From the NCBI RefSeq assembly GCF_000211855.2, contig NC_015638.1, positions 496,001-560,000 on the forward strand: a stretch of DNA of 64,000 bases, in the 5' to 3' direction. This stretch comes from Lacinutrix sp. 5H-3-7-4. GTDB lineage: Bacteria > Bacteroidota > Bacteroidia > Flavobacteriales > Flavobacteriaceae. The position numbers and the translations under genes are program-made. Of this stretch, positions 36,371-45,788 are shown piece after piece. The notes beneath the pieces were generated by a model. That model worked only from the letters and a program-made list of their open reading frames with translations, did no database searches and was not told where the DNA came from. Numbering within the stretch: position 1 is the first letter of the stretch; each line of letters opens with the position of its first letter.

Positions 36371-37184
36371 TTGTTGCTGTTAAAAATTCTTTACTCTTAA
36401 GGTGTAAATAATCTATAAGTTCTATTTCTTTAGTAGGTTCTAAAAGTGCGTAATTAAAATTAGAATTTTCTAGGTAGATTATAAACTCATTAACTTTATC
36501 TTCTGGTATATTATAGTTGGATGTATAATATTCGTTTTTAAAAACGGTAGAGAGTTTTGAAACTGGTATATTAAACCGCTTACCTACTCGGTTTTGTCTA
36601 TCTATTCGTTTTTTATTTTTTTTATTTTTTGTTTTAAAAATCGCATTTACTAGTAATCCTAAAATTGCCACACCATCTGCTTGATACCTTATGCGGTCGT
36701 TTTGATTTCCTAATGCGATATTATCAACTTTTGAATGATGATCATCTGCAACTTCAAGGTTTTCAACATTACCAAAATCAAACATTTGTATAGGTTTTAC
36801 AACTTTTGTATTAGCTATATCACCTTCTATTATGCCTGTTAAATCGTATTGTAGTAAAACAACCTCATCTAGAGTATTTATTTGTTCATTTAAATAAATA
36901 GTTAATTTTTTAGAATCTATAACTTTCTGTGTTATGTAGGTTTTAAATGGCTTAAGTTGAATTGCAGATACTTGAATCTCATCATTTAAAGCAACTTTAA
37001 TTTTAAATCTTCCCAAGGAGTCTGTAATTACTCCTTTATTAGATGACTCGTTAAAAACAGTTACATTCTCTAAGTCCTCAACAGCAACAATAATTTGACC
37101 ATTAACCTCAACTCGCTTAGTATTTTGAGCTTGAGTATTTAAAATTGAAACTAGAAAAATTAAGAGAAGTAAAGTCTGTTTCAT
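36360..37184 (-). CDS. carboxypeptidase-regulatory-like domain protein, copy 1
   Basis: 274 residues: signal peptide (to TQAQ, 20), regulatory-like beta domain (about 22-112, ITDSLGRFKIKVALNDEI and LDEVVLLQ), then a basic linker with KNKKNKKRIDRQNRVGKRFN. First gene of the probable four-gene operon that ends with the M1 peptidase. Tandem paralogue of the next gene. Role unknown. Confidence 0.78.
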   Translation of the reverse strand: MKQTLLLLIFLVSILNTQAQNTKRVEVNGQIIVAVEDLENVTVFNESSNKGVITDSLGRFKIKVALNDEIQVSAIQLKPFKTYITQKVIDSKKLTIYLNEQINTLDEVVLLQYDLTGIIEGDIANTKVVKPIQMFDFGNVENLEVADDHHSKVDNIALGNQNDRIRYQADGVAILGLLVNAIFKTKNKKNKKRIDRQNRVGKRFNIPVSKLSTVFKNEYYTSNYNIPEDKVNEFIIYLENSNFNYALLEPTKEIELIDYLHLKSKEFLTATSGK

Positions 37185-37300
37185 GCCTAATTGGTTTGGT
37201 TATGTAAATAACGTCTATCAGTTCTTAAATAAAATTAAAAATGCTTTTAAATTTTTGTTAAAAACTTAGTTTATATAAATTTACGATTAAAATTCATAAA

Positions 37301-38008
37301 ATGAAAAATATAATAATTGCGAGCACCTCAACGCTTTATAATGGAAAGCCTTTAGAGTATTTATTAAATGAAATAGAACATTTGTTTAAAGATGTTTCTG
37401 AAGTTTTATTCATTCCTTATGCAAGACCTGGAGGAATTTCTCATGATGATTATACTAACAAAATAAGTGATGTATTTTCTAAAATCAATAAAACTATAAA
37501 GGGAATACATACTTTTAAAAACCCAAGGCAAGCGATACAAGAAGCTAAAGGCATTTATGTCGGAGGCGGAAACACTTTTGTTTTAGTTAATAATCTCTAC
37601 AAAAACGACTGCATAAATATTTTAAAAGAAGTTATAACTAGAGGTATTCCCTATTTAGGCACAAGTGCTGGTAGTAATATTTGCGGTTTATCTATGAGCA
37701 CCACTAATGATATGCCAATTGTTTATCCGCCAAGTTTTAAAACATTAGGTTTTGTACCATTCAATATTAATCCTCATTATTTAGATCCTATTGAAGGAAG
37801 CAAACATATGGGAGAAACCCGAGAAACACGTATTCAAGAATTTCATAAATTTAATACGCAACCTGTAATAGGATTACGAGAAGGAAGTTACATTAAAGTT
37901 TCTGGAGAAAGTATACAATTAAAGGGTGAGCATCAAGCAAGAGTATTTGAATATGACACAGAACCTTATGAAATTGAAACAAATACTTATCTAAATGAAC
38001 TAAAATAA
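37301..38008 (+). CDS. pepE: peptidase E (alpha-aspartyl dipeptidase)
   Basis: Cleaves Asp-X dipeptides; cytoplasmic. The 235 residues hold Ser 122 in GTSAGSN, Asp 137 and His 159 in NPHY, which match the Ser-Asp-His triad of Salmonella PepE at 120, 135 and 157 with a constant offset. Stand-alone gene, convergent with tRNA-Gly. Confidence 0.92.
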   Translation: MKNIIIASTSTLYNGKPLEYLLNEIEHLFKDVSEVLFIPYARPGGISHDDYTNKISDVFSKINKTIKGIHTFKNPRQAIQEAKGIYVGGGNTFVLVNNLYKNDCINILKEVITRGIPYLGTSAGSNICGLSMSTTNDMPIVYPPSFKTLGFVPFNINPHYLDPIEGSKHMGETRETRIQEFHKFNTQPVIGLREGSYIKVSGESIQLKGEHQARVFEYDTEPYEIETNTYLNELK

Positions 38009-38036
38009 AAAAGCTTCATCTAAAAGATGAAGCTTT
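38009..38036. terminator. terminator between pepE and tRNA-Gly
   Basis: Stem AAAGCTTCATC/GATGAAGCTTT. On the minus strand it is followed by a U run and closes tRNA-Gly; on the plus strand the T run is short, so it serves pepE less well. Confidence 0.8.
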
Positions 38037-38041
38037 CTATG

Positions 38042-38114
38042 AGCGAGAGACCAGGTTCGAACTGGCGACATTCAGCTTGGAAGGCTGACGCTCTACCAAC
38101 TGAGCTACTCTCGC
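38042..38114 (-). tRNA. tRNA-Gly (TCC)
   Basis: 73 bases on the minus strand: acceptor GCGAGAG/CTCTCGC, D arm AGCTCAGTTGGTAGAGC, anticodon loop with TCC, T arm with GTTCGAAC, discriminator U as usual for tRNA-Gly. CCA is not encoded. Confidence 0.96.
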
Positions 38115-38284
38115 ATTTCCGGATGCAAAAATAACATAATTCTTGAAATACCAATACATTTTTACATATTATTTTAAAGTATTTTATCGTTTATATCTGT
38201 ATTTTACCGATAAAACAAAACCTAACAAATCATTTTCTTCGTATAAACTGTTGTTACTCTTAAATTTGGAATAAAAGCTTCCTA

Positions 38285-41200
38285 ATGAAAAATTTCTTAA
38301 TCTACTTCGTACTTTTAACAAGCACATCAATATTTGCTCAGGTTAAAATTGGTGAAAATCCACAAACTATAAATCAAAACTCAATTCTTGAACTTGAAAG
38401 TGATACAAAGGCGCTTGTTGTTACAAGAATTACAACTTCTCAAATGAATGCGATGACACCTCTTGAAGGCGCAATTATTTACAATACAGACGAAGACTGT
38501 TTATTTCAATATAATAATAACTCTTGGAATAGCCTATGTGTTGATGTCATGGCGAACGAAACCGTAACTTCTATTATTGATAATGGAAATGGCACATTAA
38601 CATATACTGATGAATCTGGAACTAACACCATCATTTCTTTAAGTGATGCAGATTCAGATACAACTAACGAGCTTAACCAAACAATGGTGCTTAACGGTAC
38701 AAATTTAGAAACAACTGATGCTGGCGGAACCATTATTACAGACTTATCGGCTTTAGACCAGTCTGCAGATATTGCAAATAGTGAAGCAGACATTGCAACA
38801 AATGCAACTGATATCGCAGACCATATTGCTGCAGATTTAGATACTGATGCGACTAACGAAATTCAAACTGTTGAATCTACAGATGGTTCGGTTACGGTTA
38901 CACCTAACGGAAATGATTTCGATTTATCTATTACAATTCCTGCTAATAATGATAATGATGCTACAAATGAGCTTAACCAAACAGTGGTGCTTAACGGGAC
39001 AAATTTAGAAACAACTGATGCTGGCGGAACAATTACTACAGATTTATCATCTTTAGACCAGTCTGCAGATATTGCAAATAGCGAAGCAGACATTGCAAAC
39101 AATGCCGTTAACATTGCAACAAACGCAACGGATATTGCAGACCATATTGCTGCAGATTTAGATACTGATGCGACTAACGAAATCCAAACTGTTGAATCTA
39201 CTGATGGTTCGGTTACAGTTACACCTAACGGAAATGATTTCGATTTATCTATTACTATTCCTGCTAATAATGATAATGATGCTACAAATGAGCTCAACCA
39301 AACAGTGGTGCTTAACGGTACAAATTTAGAAACAACTGATGCTGGCGGAACCATTACTACAGACTTATTTTCTTTAGATGAATCTGCTGAAGTCGCTACA
39401 AATACAACTAACATTACTACAAACGCAACGAATATCGCAGACCATATTGCTGCAGATTTAGATACTGATGCTACTAATGAAATTCAAACTGTTGAATCTA
39501 CAGATGGTTCGGTTACGGTTATACCTAACGGAAATGATTTCGATTTATCTATTACAATTCCTGCTAATAATGATAATGATGCTACAAATGAGCTTAACCA
39601 AACAGTTGTACTTAACGGGACAAATTTAGAAACAACTGATGCTGGCGGAACCATTACTACAGACTTATCTTCTTTAGATGAATCTGCTGAAGTTGCTACT
39701 AATGCCGCTAACATTGCAACAAACGCAACGGATATTGCAGACCATATTGCTGCAGATTTAGATACTGATGCGACTAACGAAATTCAAAATGTTGAATCTA
39801 CAGATGGTTCGGTTACGGTTACACCTAACGGAAATGATTTTGATTTATCTATTACTATTCCTGCTAATAATGATAATGATGCTACAAACGAGCTTAACCA
39901 AACAGTGGTACTTAACGGGACAAATTTAGAAACAACTGATGCTGGCGGAACCATTACTACAGACTTATCTTCTTTAGACCAGTCTGCTGAAGTTGCTACT
40001 AATGCTGCAGATATTGCTACAAACGCAACGGATATCGCAGACCATATTGCTGCAGATTTAGATACTGATGCGACTAACGAAATTCAAAATGTTGAATCTA
40101 CAGATGGTTCGGTTACGGTTACACCTAACGGAAATGATTTCGATTTGAGCGTAACACCTTACGACGATTCTTCACTACAAACTCAAATTACTGCTAATGC
40201 AGATGATATAGATGATTTACAAGCAGATCAAATAACTCAAAATACTGCTATTACAAATAACGCTACAGCTATTTCAGATAATGCAGATGCCATTGTTGCT
40301 CTAGAAGCAGAACAAGTTACACAAAATAATAATATTGCTAATAATACAACAGCAATAACAAATCATATTGCTGCAGATGGAGATACTGATGCGACTAATG
40401 AAATACAATCATTAACTCAAGTTGGAAACAATGTTACTTTATCTAATGGTGGAGGAACAATTTCTGTTGCAGACAACGACAACGATGCGACTAACGAATT
40501 ACAAGAGGTAACTTCTTCAAATAATTCTGTTGGTATTACTCAAAACGGAAACGATTTTGATTTAAGCGTTATTATTCCTGCTAATAATGATAATGATGCC
40601 ACTAATGAAATACAAGATATTTCAACCAATGGCGATGCCGGAAACATTTCTTTAACCAATGGATCTACACTAAACCTTAATATAGATGATGCAGATGCAG
40701 ATGCTACAAACGAAATTCAAATCTTAACACAAACAGGAAACACTGTTACATTATCTAACTCTGGAGGCACAATTTCTGTTGCAGATAATGATAACAACGC
40801 AACTAACGAAATACAGGTTATTACATCTACAGATGGTTCTGTAACTGTAACTCCAGATGCTAATAATAATTATAATTTAAGTGTAATTACTCCTACAAAT
40901 AATGATAATGATCCAACCAACGAAATCACAACAGTAACAGATAATCTAGATGGCACAACAACCATTTTAGATGTAAATGGAGGCACTGTAACAGTAGATA
41001 ACGATGGAGTAGATAATGTTGATGATGCAGATAATGATGTTACAAACGAATTACAAGATATTTCTTTAAACGGAACAGAGTTACAATTATCAACTCCTGC
41101 TACCGCTGGAAATCTAGTTGATTTAACAGATCAAATTACACTACCAATGTTTGCAAATGGAGCCAATACAAACGATGAAATTTATTGGAATGGTACAGAT

Positions 41201-43699
41201 TGGGTTTATGGAACGCGAGTTGCAACCGTAAATTTAATTAGTCCAGATGCAGATGGTAATGTAAACATACCTATTGGTAATGTTTATACTGGCCCAACAA
41301 CAACAACAGGAGATATTGGACCTAACGAAGTTGGAGGATCACCTCAAGAAGGAGACATTTATGTAGTAAATAGTGACGCTCCAGATCCTGCACAAGTTGG
41401 AAACACATATATTTATGATATTGATACTATGGATTGGATTGCAATAGATCCATTTAACGCTGCTCTTTACGACCCAAGATATGTTAATGTTACTGGCGAT
41501 ACTATGGTTGGAAACTTAGACATGAATGGGAACACGGTAACAGACTTAGGAACACCAACAGGAGCTACAGATGCTGCACCCAAAGGTTATGTTGATAATA
41601 TGAGCTTAGTCGATAATAATGATGGAACTTTTTCATTAAACAAACCAGACGGAACAATTGATACTATTAATAAAGCATTCTTAACAGACAATCTAGACGG
41701 GACATTTACATTTAATAATAATGACGGCAATCCTGTTACAATTAATATTTCTGACTTAGAAACAACAACAACATTAACAGATAATGGTAACCAAACATTT
41801 ACTTATGTTAATGAAGACAATACAGCAACTACTTTTTCTATTGCTGATAACGATAACGATGCATCAAACGAAATCCAAACTGTAGAATCTACAGATGGTT
41901 CTGTTACTATTACACCTAACGGAAATGATTTTGATTTATCTGTTACTATTCCAACGAACAACGATAACGATGCCACTAACGAAATTCAAACACTTAGTCA
42001 AGTAGGAACTAATGTTACCTTATCTAATGGTGGCGGAACTATTTCTGTGGCAGATAATGATAATGATGCCACTAATGAAATTCAAACCATCTCATCTTCA
42101 GACAACTCTATTGCAGTAACACAAACAAATAACGATTACGATTTAAGCATTACAATTCCTGCAAATAACGATAACGATTCTACTAACGAGATTCAGGATA
42201 TTTCTACTAATGGAAATCCTGGAAATATTACCATTTCTAATGGCTCTACTATTAATTTAAATACAGATGATGCCGATTCTGATATTACAAACGAAATTCA
42301 AATAATAACATCAAGTGATAACTCTGTTGCTATAACTGAAACTAATAACAACTACGATTTAACTGTAACTCCGTTTGATGATTCTACTTTACAGTCTCAA
42401 ATCACAACTAATGCGAACGATATTGACGCATTAGAAGCAGAACAAGTTACTCAAAATGCTAATATTACTGACAACACAACAGCTATCGCAGACCATATTG
42501 CTGCAGATTTAGACACTGATGCGACTAACGAAATTCAAACTGTTGAATCTACTGATGGCTCGGTTACTGTTACACCTAACGGAAATGATTTCGATTTATC
42601 TATTACTATTCCTGCAAATAATGATAATGATGCCACAAACGAGCTAAACCAAACTGTAGTGCTTAACGGTACAAACATAGAAACAACTGATGCTGGCGGA
42701 ACAATTACTACAGACTTATCATCTTTAGATGAATCTGCTGAGGTTGCCACTAATGCTTCAAATATCGCAACAAACGCAACGGATATTGCAGACCATATTG
42801 CCGCAGATTTAGATACTGATGCGACTAACGAAATTCAAACTATTGAATCTATAGATGGTTCGGTTACAGTTACACCTAACGGAAATGATTTCGATCTATC
42901 TATTACTATTCCTACAAATAACGATAATGATGCCACAAACGAGCTAAACCAAACAGTTGTACTTAACGGTACAAACTTAGAAACAACTGATGCTGGTGGA
43001 ACAATTACTACAGACTTATCGGCTTTATCATCTAATGTAACTCAGGTTGTAACAGCTGGTAATACAATTGCTACTCATACAAGTGGTACTACAACAACAA
43101 ATATTGTTGAAACAACAACGTCGTTATCTCAAAATGATGCGAGTCCTACGGGAGAAATTACGTATACAAACGAAGCAAATGTAACAGCCACCGCTCAAGT
43201 TGTTGCAGCAGAAACAGACAATCAAATAGAAGTTGGTGCAAATGGTGGTGCTTATTTGGGCCCAACAGTATACACTGGCACGTTTATTATTACAGCTACA
43301 GGAAACCAAACTATTACAGGCTTACCTTTTGAGCCATCATCTGTAACGTTTGTTGCTCATGCAAATGTTGAAACTTTAGATTTAGACTCAGATAACGGTG
43401 TAGGCAATAATAACACAGGCATTGCTAACTCTTTTGGAACAATGAACGGGTTTGCAAGAAACGACTCTGGATCTATAACACAACAAGTAATTTATGTAGG
43501 TGGAAGCGGAAATTCAATTAACGACATTTCAAGATTCGCTTCAAGCTCACGATGTATTGGTTTAAGATATGGTAACCAAAATGGTGATGCTGTTGGAAGA
43601 ACATTAGCAAGTTTATCGTCATTCAACACAGATGGGTTTACATTAAATGTTACAAACAAATCAGATAATGTTGTTGTTATTTTTACAGCATATAAATAA
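38285..43699 (+). CDS. giant repetitive surface fibre protein (trimeric-adhesin / tail-fibre-like)
   Basis: 1804 residues. A signal peptide (1-18) leads into VKIGENPQTINQNSILELES, an N-terminal motif common in flavobacterial surface proteins. Residues about 120-620 hold five copies of a 100-residue unit: strands (NELNQTVVLNGTNLETTDAGG), heptads (IATNATDIADHIAADLD), strands (STDGSVTVTPNGNDFDLS). Longer coiled-coil heptads lie at about 632-700 and 1365-1410. Residues about 1070-1110 match phage tail fibres (GDTMVGNLDMNGNTVTDLG then KGYVD). A glycine-rich C-terminal domain (about 1646-1804) may be the tip. There is no barrel and no T9SS tail, so the export route is unclear. Repeats are acidic, with almost no Lys, Arg or Cys. 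A TAAATTTG box lies at 38261-38268. Confidence 0.85.
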   Translation: MKNFLIYFVLLTSTSIFAQVKIGENPQTINQNSILELESDTKALVVTRITTSQMNAMTPLEGAIIYNTDEDCLFQYNNNSWNSLCVDVMANETVTSIIDNGNGTLTYTDESGTNTIISLSDADSDTTNELNQTMVLNGTNLETTDAGGTIITDLSALDQSADIANSEADIATNATDIADHIAADLDTDATNEIQTVESTDGSVTVTPNGNDFDLSITIPANNDNDATNELNQTVVLNGTNLETTDAGGTITTDLSSLDQSADIANSEADIANNAVNIATNATDIADHIAADLDTDATNEIQTVESTDGSVTVTPNGNDFDLSITIPANNDNDATNELNQTVVLNGTNLETTDAGGTITTDLFSLDESAEVATNTTNITTNATNIADHIAADLDTDATNEIQTVESTDGSVTVIPNGNDFDLSITIPANNDNDATNELNQTVVLNGTNLETTDAGGTITTDLSSLDESAEVATNAANIATNATDIADHIAADLDTDATNEIQNVESTDGSVTVTPNGNDFDLSITIPANNDNDATNELNQTVVLNGTNLETTDAGGTITTDLSSLDQSAEVATNAADIATNATDIADHIAADLDTDATNEIQNVESTDGSVTVTPNGNDFDLSVTPYDDSSLQTQITANADDIDDLQADQITQNTAITNNATAISDNADAIVALEAEQVTQNNNIANNTTAITNHIAADGDTDATNEIQSLTQVGNNVTLSNGGGTISVADNDNDATNELQEVTSSNNSVGITQNGNDFDLSVIIPANNDNDATNEIQDISTNGDAGNISLTNGSTLNLNIDDADADATNEIQILTQTGNTVTLSNSGGTISVADNDNNATNEIQVITSTDGSVTVTPDANNNYNLSVITPTNNDNDPTNEITTVTDNLDGTTTILDVNGGTVTVDNDGVDNVDDADNDVTNELQDISLNGTELQLSTPATAGNLVDLTDQITLPMFANGANTNDEIYWNGTDWVYGTRVATVNLISPDADGNVNIPIGNVYTGPTTTTGDIGPNEVGGSPQEGDIYVVNSDAPDPAQVGNTYIYDIDTMDWIAIDPFNAALYDPRYVNVTGDTMVGNLDMNGNTVTDLGTPTGATDAAPKGYVDNMSLVDNNDGTFSLNKPDGTIDTINKAFLTDNLDGTFTFNNNDGNPVTINISDLETTTTLTDNGNQTFTYVNEDNTATTFSIADNDNDASNEIQTVESTDGSVTITPNGNDFDLSVTIPTNNDNDATNEIQTLSQVGTNVTLSNGGGTISVADNDNDATNEIQTISSSDNSIAVTQTNNDYDLSITIPANNDNDSTNEIQDISTNGNPGNITISNGSTINLNTDDADSDITNEIQIITSSDNSVAITETNNNYDLTVTPFDDSTLQSQITTNANDIDALEAEQVTQNANITDNTTAIADHIAADLDTDATNEIQTVESTDGSVTVTPNGNDFDLSITIPANNDNDATNELNQTVVLNGTNIETTDAGGTITTDLSSLDESAEVATNASNIATNATDIADHIAADLDTDATNEIQTIESIDGSVTVTPNGNDFDLSITIPTNNDNDATNELNQTVVLNGTNLETTDAGGTITTDLSALSSNVTQVVTAGNTIATHTSGTTTTNIVETTTSLSQNDASPTGEITYTNEANVTATAQVVAAETDNQIEVGANGGAYLGPTVYTGTFIITATGNQTITGLPFEPSSVTFVAHANVETLDLDSDNGVGNNNTGIANSFGTMNGFARNDSGSITQQVIYVGGSGNSINDISRFASSSRCIGLRYGNQNGDAVGRTLASLSSFNTDGFTLNVTNKSDNVVVIFTAYK
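38671..40155 (+). repeat. tandem 300-bp coding repeats, first block
   Basis: Units start at 38671, 38971, 39292, 39592 and 39892. Spacing is 300 bp except for the second unit, which is 321 bp because it holds one additional 21-bp heptad (IANSEAD). DNA identity is very high, including synonymous sites, so recent duplication or gene conversion is likely. The fifth unit diverges after about 40145. Confidence 0.9.
42485..43030 (+). repeat. second block of the same coding repeats
   Basis: A partial unit from 42485, a full 300-bp unit from 42643 and a partial one from 42943 repeat the same protein sequence, but with more synonymous differences (for example gagctaaacc in place of gagcttaacc), so this block is older or less homogenised than the first. 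Confidence 0.85.
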
Positions 43700-43708
43700 T
43701 TAAGAAGC

Positions 43709-44845
43709 ATGAAATATTTAAATTACATAGTATTGCTTCTATTTCAAATTAGTTTTGGGCAGCAAGCATTGCAAAACTCTGGAAATATTCAAATTCATGA
43801 TCAAGGTCAAGTTGGTTTTCATATCGATTTAGTTAATAATGGAACTTTTAATCAAAATTTAGGATTAGCAGGTTTTTATAATTCAGAAAACCCATTAACT
43901 ATTTCAGGAACTCAAACTCCACAATTTTTTGATATGGAAGTTGCAGTAGATAATAATTTAATTCTTGATATTAATACCGAAGTTGCAAACACACTAAGTT
44001 ATATTATTGGAGATGTTATATCTCCAAGAAATAACATAACAATTTCTTTAGATTATTTAAGTAATGCTCTTTTTGTAGCCGAAGACAATTTTCGACTAAC
44101 AGATGGTTACGCGTCTTATTCTGGAAATAATTCTTTTAGCTTCCCTATTGGAGATGATAATAAATTAAGACCACTTATAACACCATTGCAAACAAATAAC
44201 CCCAAATTTAAAGCTGCATATTTTAATGAAGACCCAAATTTTCCTTCTACATTTCCAATGGAGTTTAATACAAATAATTCTGAAGGTATCTTAAATGCCA
44301 TAAGTAATCAGGAGTTTTGGGACTTTAATGGTACAGATAAAACATTTGTAACGCTAACATGGAATCAAGAAAGCCAAATAAATAATTTAGCTGGTGATTT
44401 AATGAATTTAAGAGTTGTTGGCTGGAGTAAAACCGAAAACAAATGGCTTGATCTTGGGAATACAAACATTACTGGAGACAGTAACAATGGGACTATTAGT
44501 TCTTTTGAATTTATTCCAAATGATTTTGAAATTATAACCTTTGGTAGCTTAATTGGTAGTGATGGATTAACTGTTTATAGCGGTGTTAGTCCTAATGGAG
44601 ATGGATTAAATGATGTTTTTGTAATTGAAGGCATAGAGTTATTTAATAATGAATTAAAAATATTTAACCGTTGGGGACGCATAGTCTATGATGCGAAAAA
44701 TTATAAAAACACTTTTAATGGAGTTTCTAATAAAAAAGTAATTGGGAGCCAAGGAAACAAACTTCCTGTAGGCACCTATTTTTATGTCTTAGAGTTGCCT
44801 CTAGATAACAAAACCTACTCGGGTTGGATATATTTAAACTACTAA
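43709..44845 (+). CDS. T9SS type B sorted protein (gliding motility-associated C-terminal domain)
   Basis: 378 residues: signal peptide (to SFGQ, 18), a beta-rich region (SGNIQIHDQGQVGFHIDL and onward), and a C-terminal CHU_C/type B sorting domain from about 290 (GVSPNGDGLNDVFVIEG, FNRWGRIVYDA, VGTYFYVLEL). Type B cargo is usually kept at the surface. The gene starts nine bases after the giant fibre gene and must be coexpressed with it, so it may anchor or help display the fibre; this is inference. Confidence 0.85.
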   Translation: MKYLNYIVLLLFQISFGQQALQNSGNIQIHDQGQVGFHIDLVNNGTFNQNLGLAGFYNSENPLTISGTQTPQFFDMEVAVDNNLILDINTEVANTLSYIIGDVISPRNNITISLDYLSNALFVAEDNFRLTDGYASYSGNNSFSFPIGDDNKLRPLITPLQTNNPKFKAAYFNEDPNFPSTFPMEFNTNNSEGILNAISNQEFWDFNGTDKTFVTLTWNQESQINNLAGDLMNLRVVGWSKTENKWLDLGNTNITGDSNNGTISSFEFIPNDFEIITFGSLIGSDGLTVYSGVSPNGDGLNDVFVIEGIELFNNELKIFNRWGRIVYDAKNYKNTFNGVSNKKVIGSQGNKLPVGTYFYVLELPLDNKTYSGWIYLNY

Positions 44846-45271
44846 TTATAGTGTTTTATAAAAGTGATAGCCATAAATTTCATACCCTTCGTTATAATAA
44901 AATTTATGCGAAGGATAATTTTGAACGTAAGTATTTAATTCAGATATATTACAACCTTTAGATTTAGCATATTTATATATCCATTTAAAAAACAATTTAC
45001 CCAAACCTTTACCTTGATATTCTGCTTCAATATAAACATGATCTACCTCCATAGATTTTCCTGCATAATGTCTAGTTTGAAACCACATGCCACAAATTCC
45101 AATTAATTTTTCACCTAAATAAACACCTGCACATTCATAGTTTTCTTTTACCATTTCAGCAAAACGCGTTTTTAAAACATCGTCAGAATTTGTATTATTT
45201 GTTAATTTTTGCATTAAAGGAATAATGATATTTATATCCTTTTTATCAATAATTTTAAAGCAGAAAGACAT
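44846..45271 (-). CDS. GNAT-family N-acetyltransferase
   Basis: 141 residues with the GNAT acetyl-CoA loop region AEYQGKGLGKLFFKWIYKYA (about 84-103) and the C-terminal NYPSHKFYYNEGYEIYGYHF typical of the fold. Substrate unknown. Its stop abuts that of the convergent T9SS gene. Confidence 0.88.
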   Translation of the reverse strand: MSFCFKIIDKKDINIIIPLMQKLTNNTNSDDVLKTRFAEMVKENYECAGVYLGEKLIGICGMWFQTRHYAGKSMEVDHVYIEAEYQGKGLGKLFFKWIYKYAKSKGCNISELNTYVQNYPSHKFYYNEGYEIYGYHFYKTL

Positions 45272-45329
45272 CTTGAAATTTTTTAGTAAATTTAAATAAA
45301 ATCATTAAGTTTGAAAGACATTACTTCCT

Positions 45330-45788
45330 ATGAAAACAACAAATCTTTCAAACATAAAAATTGAAGTTATAACAGGAGAACAAACTCTACCTGTTCGTCA
45401 TGCTGTATTAAGAAAAGGCAAACCTATTGAGGCTTGCCCAATTCCAGAAGACAATTTAGAAACAACCTATCATTTTGGATTATTTTACAATAAAAAACTT
45501 GTTGCGGTTAGCTCTTTCGTGGCAGACAAATCACCTTATTTCGAAGAATCAAATCAATATAGGTTAAGGGCAATGGGTGTTTTAGAAGATTATCAAGGTT
45601 TAAAACTAGGAAGACAATTATTAAATTTTGGTGTTCATTTTTTAAAAGAAAAAAACGTAGAGCGTTTATGGTTTAACGCCCGAATCATTGCTGTAAATTT
45701 TTACAGAAATAATGGTTTTGATACTATTGGAAATATTTTCGATATTCCTAAGGTTGGAGACCATTTCGTAATGCATAAAAAAATATGA
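45330..45788 (+). CDS. GNAT-family N-acetyltransferase
   Basis: 152 residues: MGVLEDYQGLKLGRQLLNFG (about 91-110) is the acetyl-CoA binding segment, followed by LWFNARIIAVNFYRNNGF. Substrate unknown; resembles the ElaA/YitI-like group. Overlaps the M15 peptidase start by four bases (ATGA), so the two are coupled. Confidence 0.88.
   Translation: MKTTNLSNIKIEVITGEQTLPVRHAVLRKGKPIEACPIPEDNLETTYHFGLFYNKKLVAVSSFVADKSPYFEESNQYRLRAMGVLEDYQGLKLGRQLLNFGVHFLKEKNVERLWFNARIIAVNFYRNNGFDTIGNIFDIPKVGDHFVMHKKI

Noticed and set aside
38506-39714. Minus-strand open frames of 76-183 codons, repeated, opposite the fibre gene
   Set aside because: They mirror the repeats of the fibre gene in another frame; the plus-strand product has a signal peptide, conserved motifs and a promoter box, while these have none.
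38671-40155. Regularly spaced repeats considered as a CRISPR-like array
   Set aside because: Units are 300 bp, contiguous, in frame and coding; there are no short repeats with unique spacers and no cas genes.
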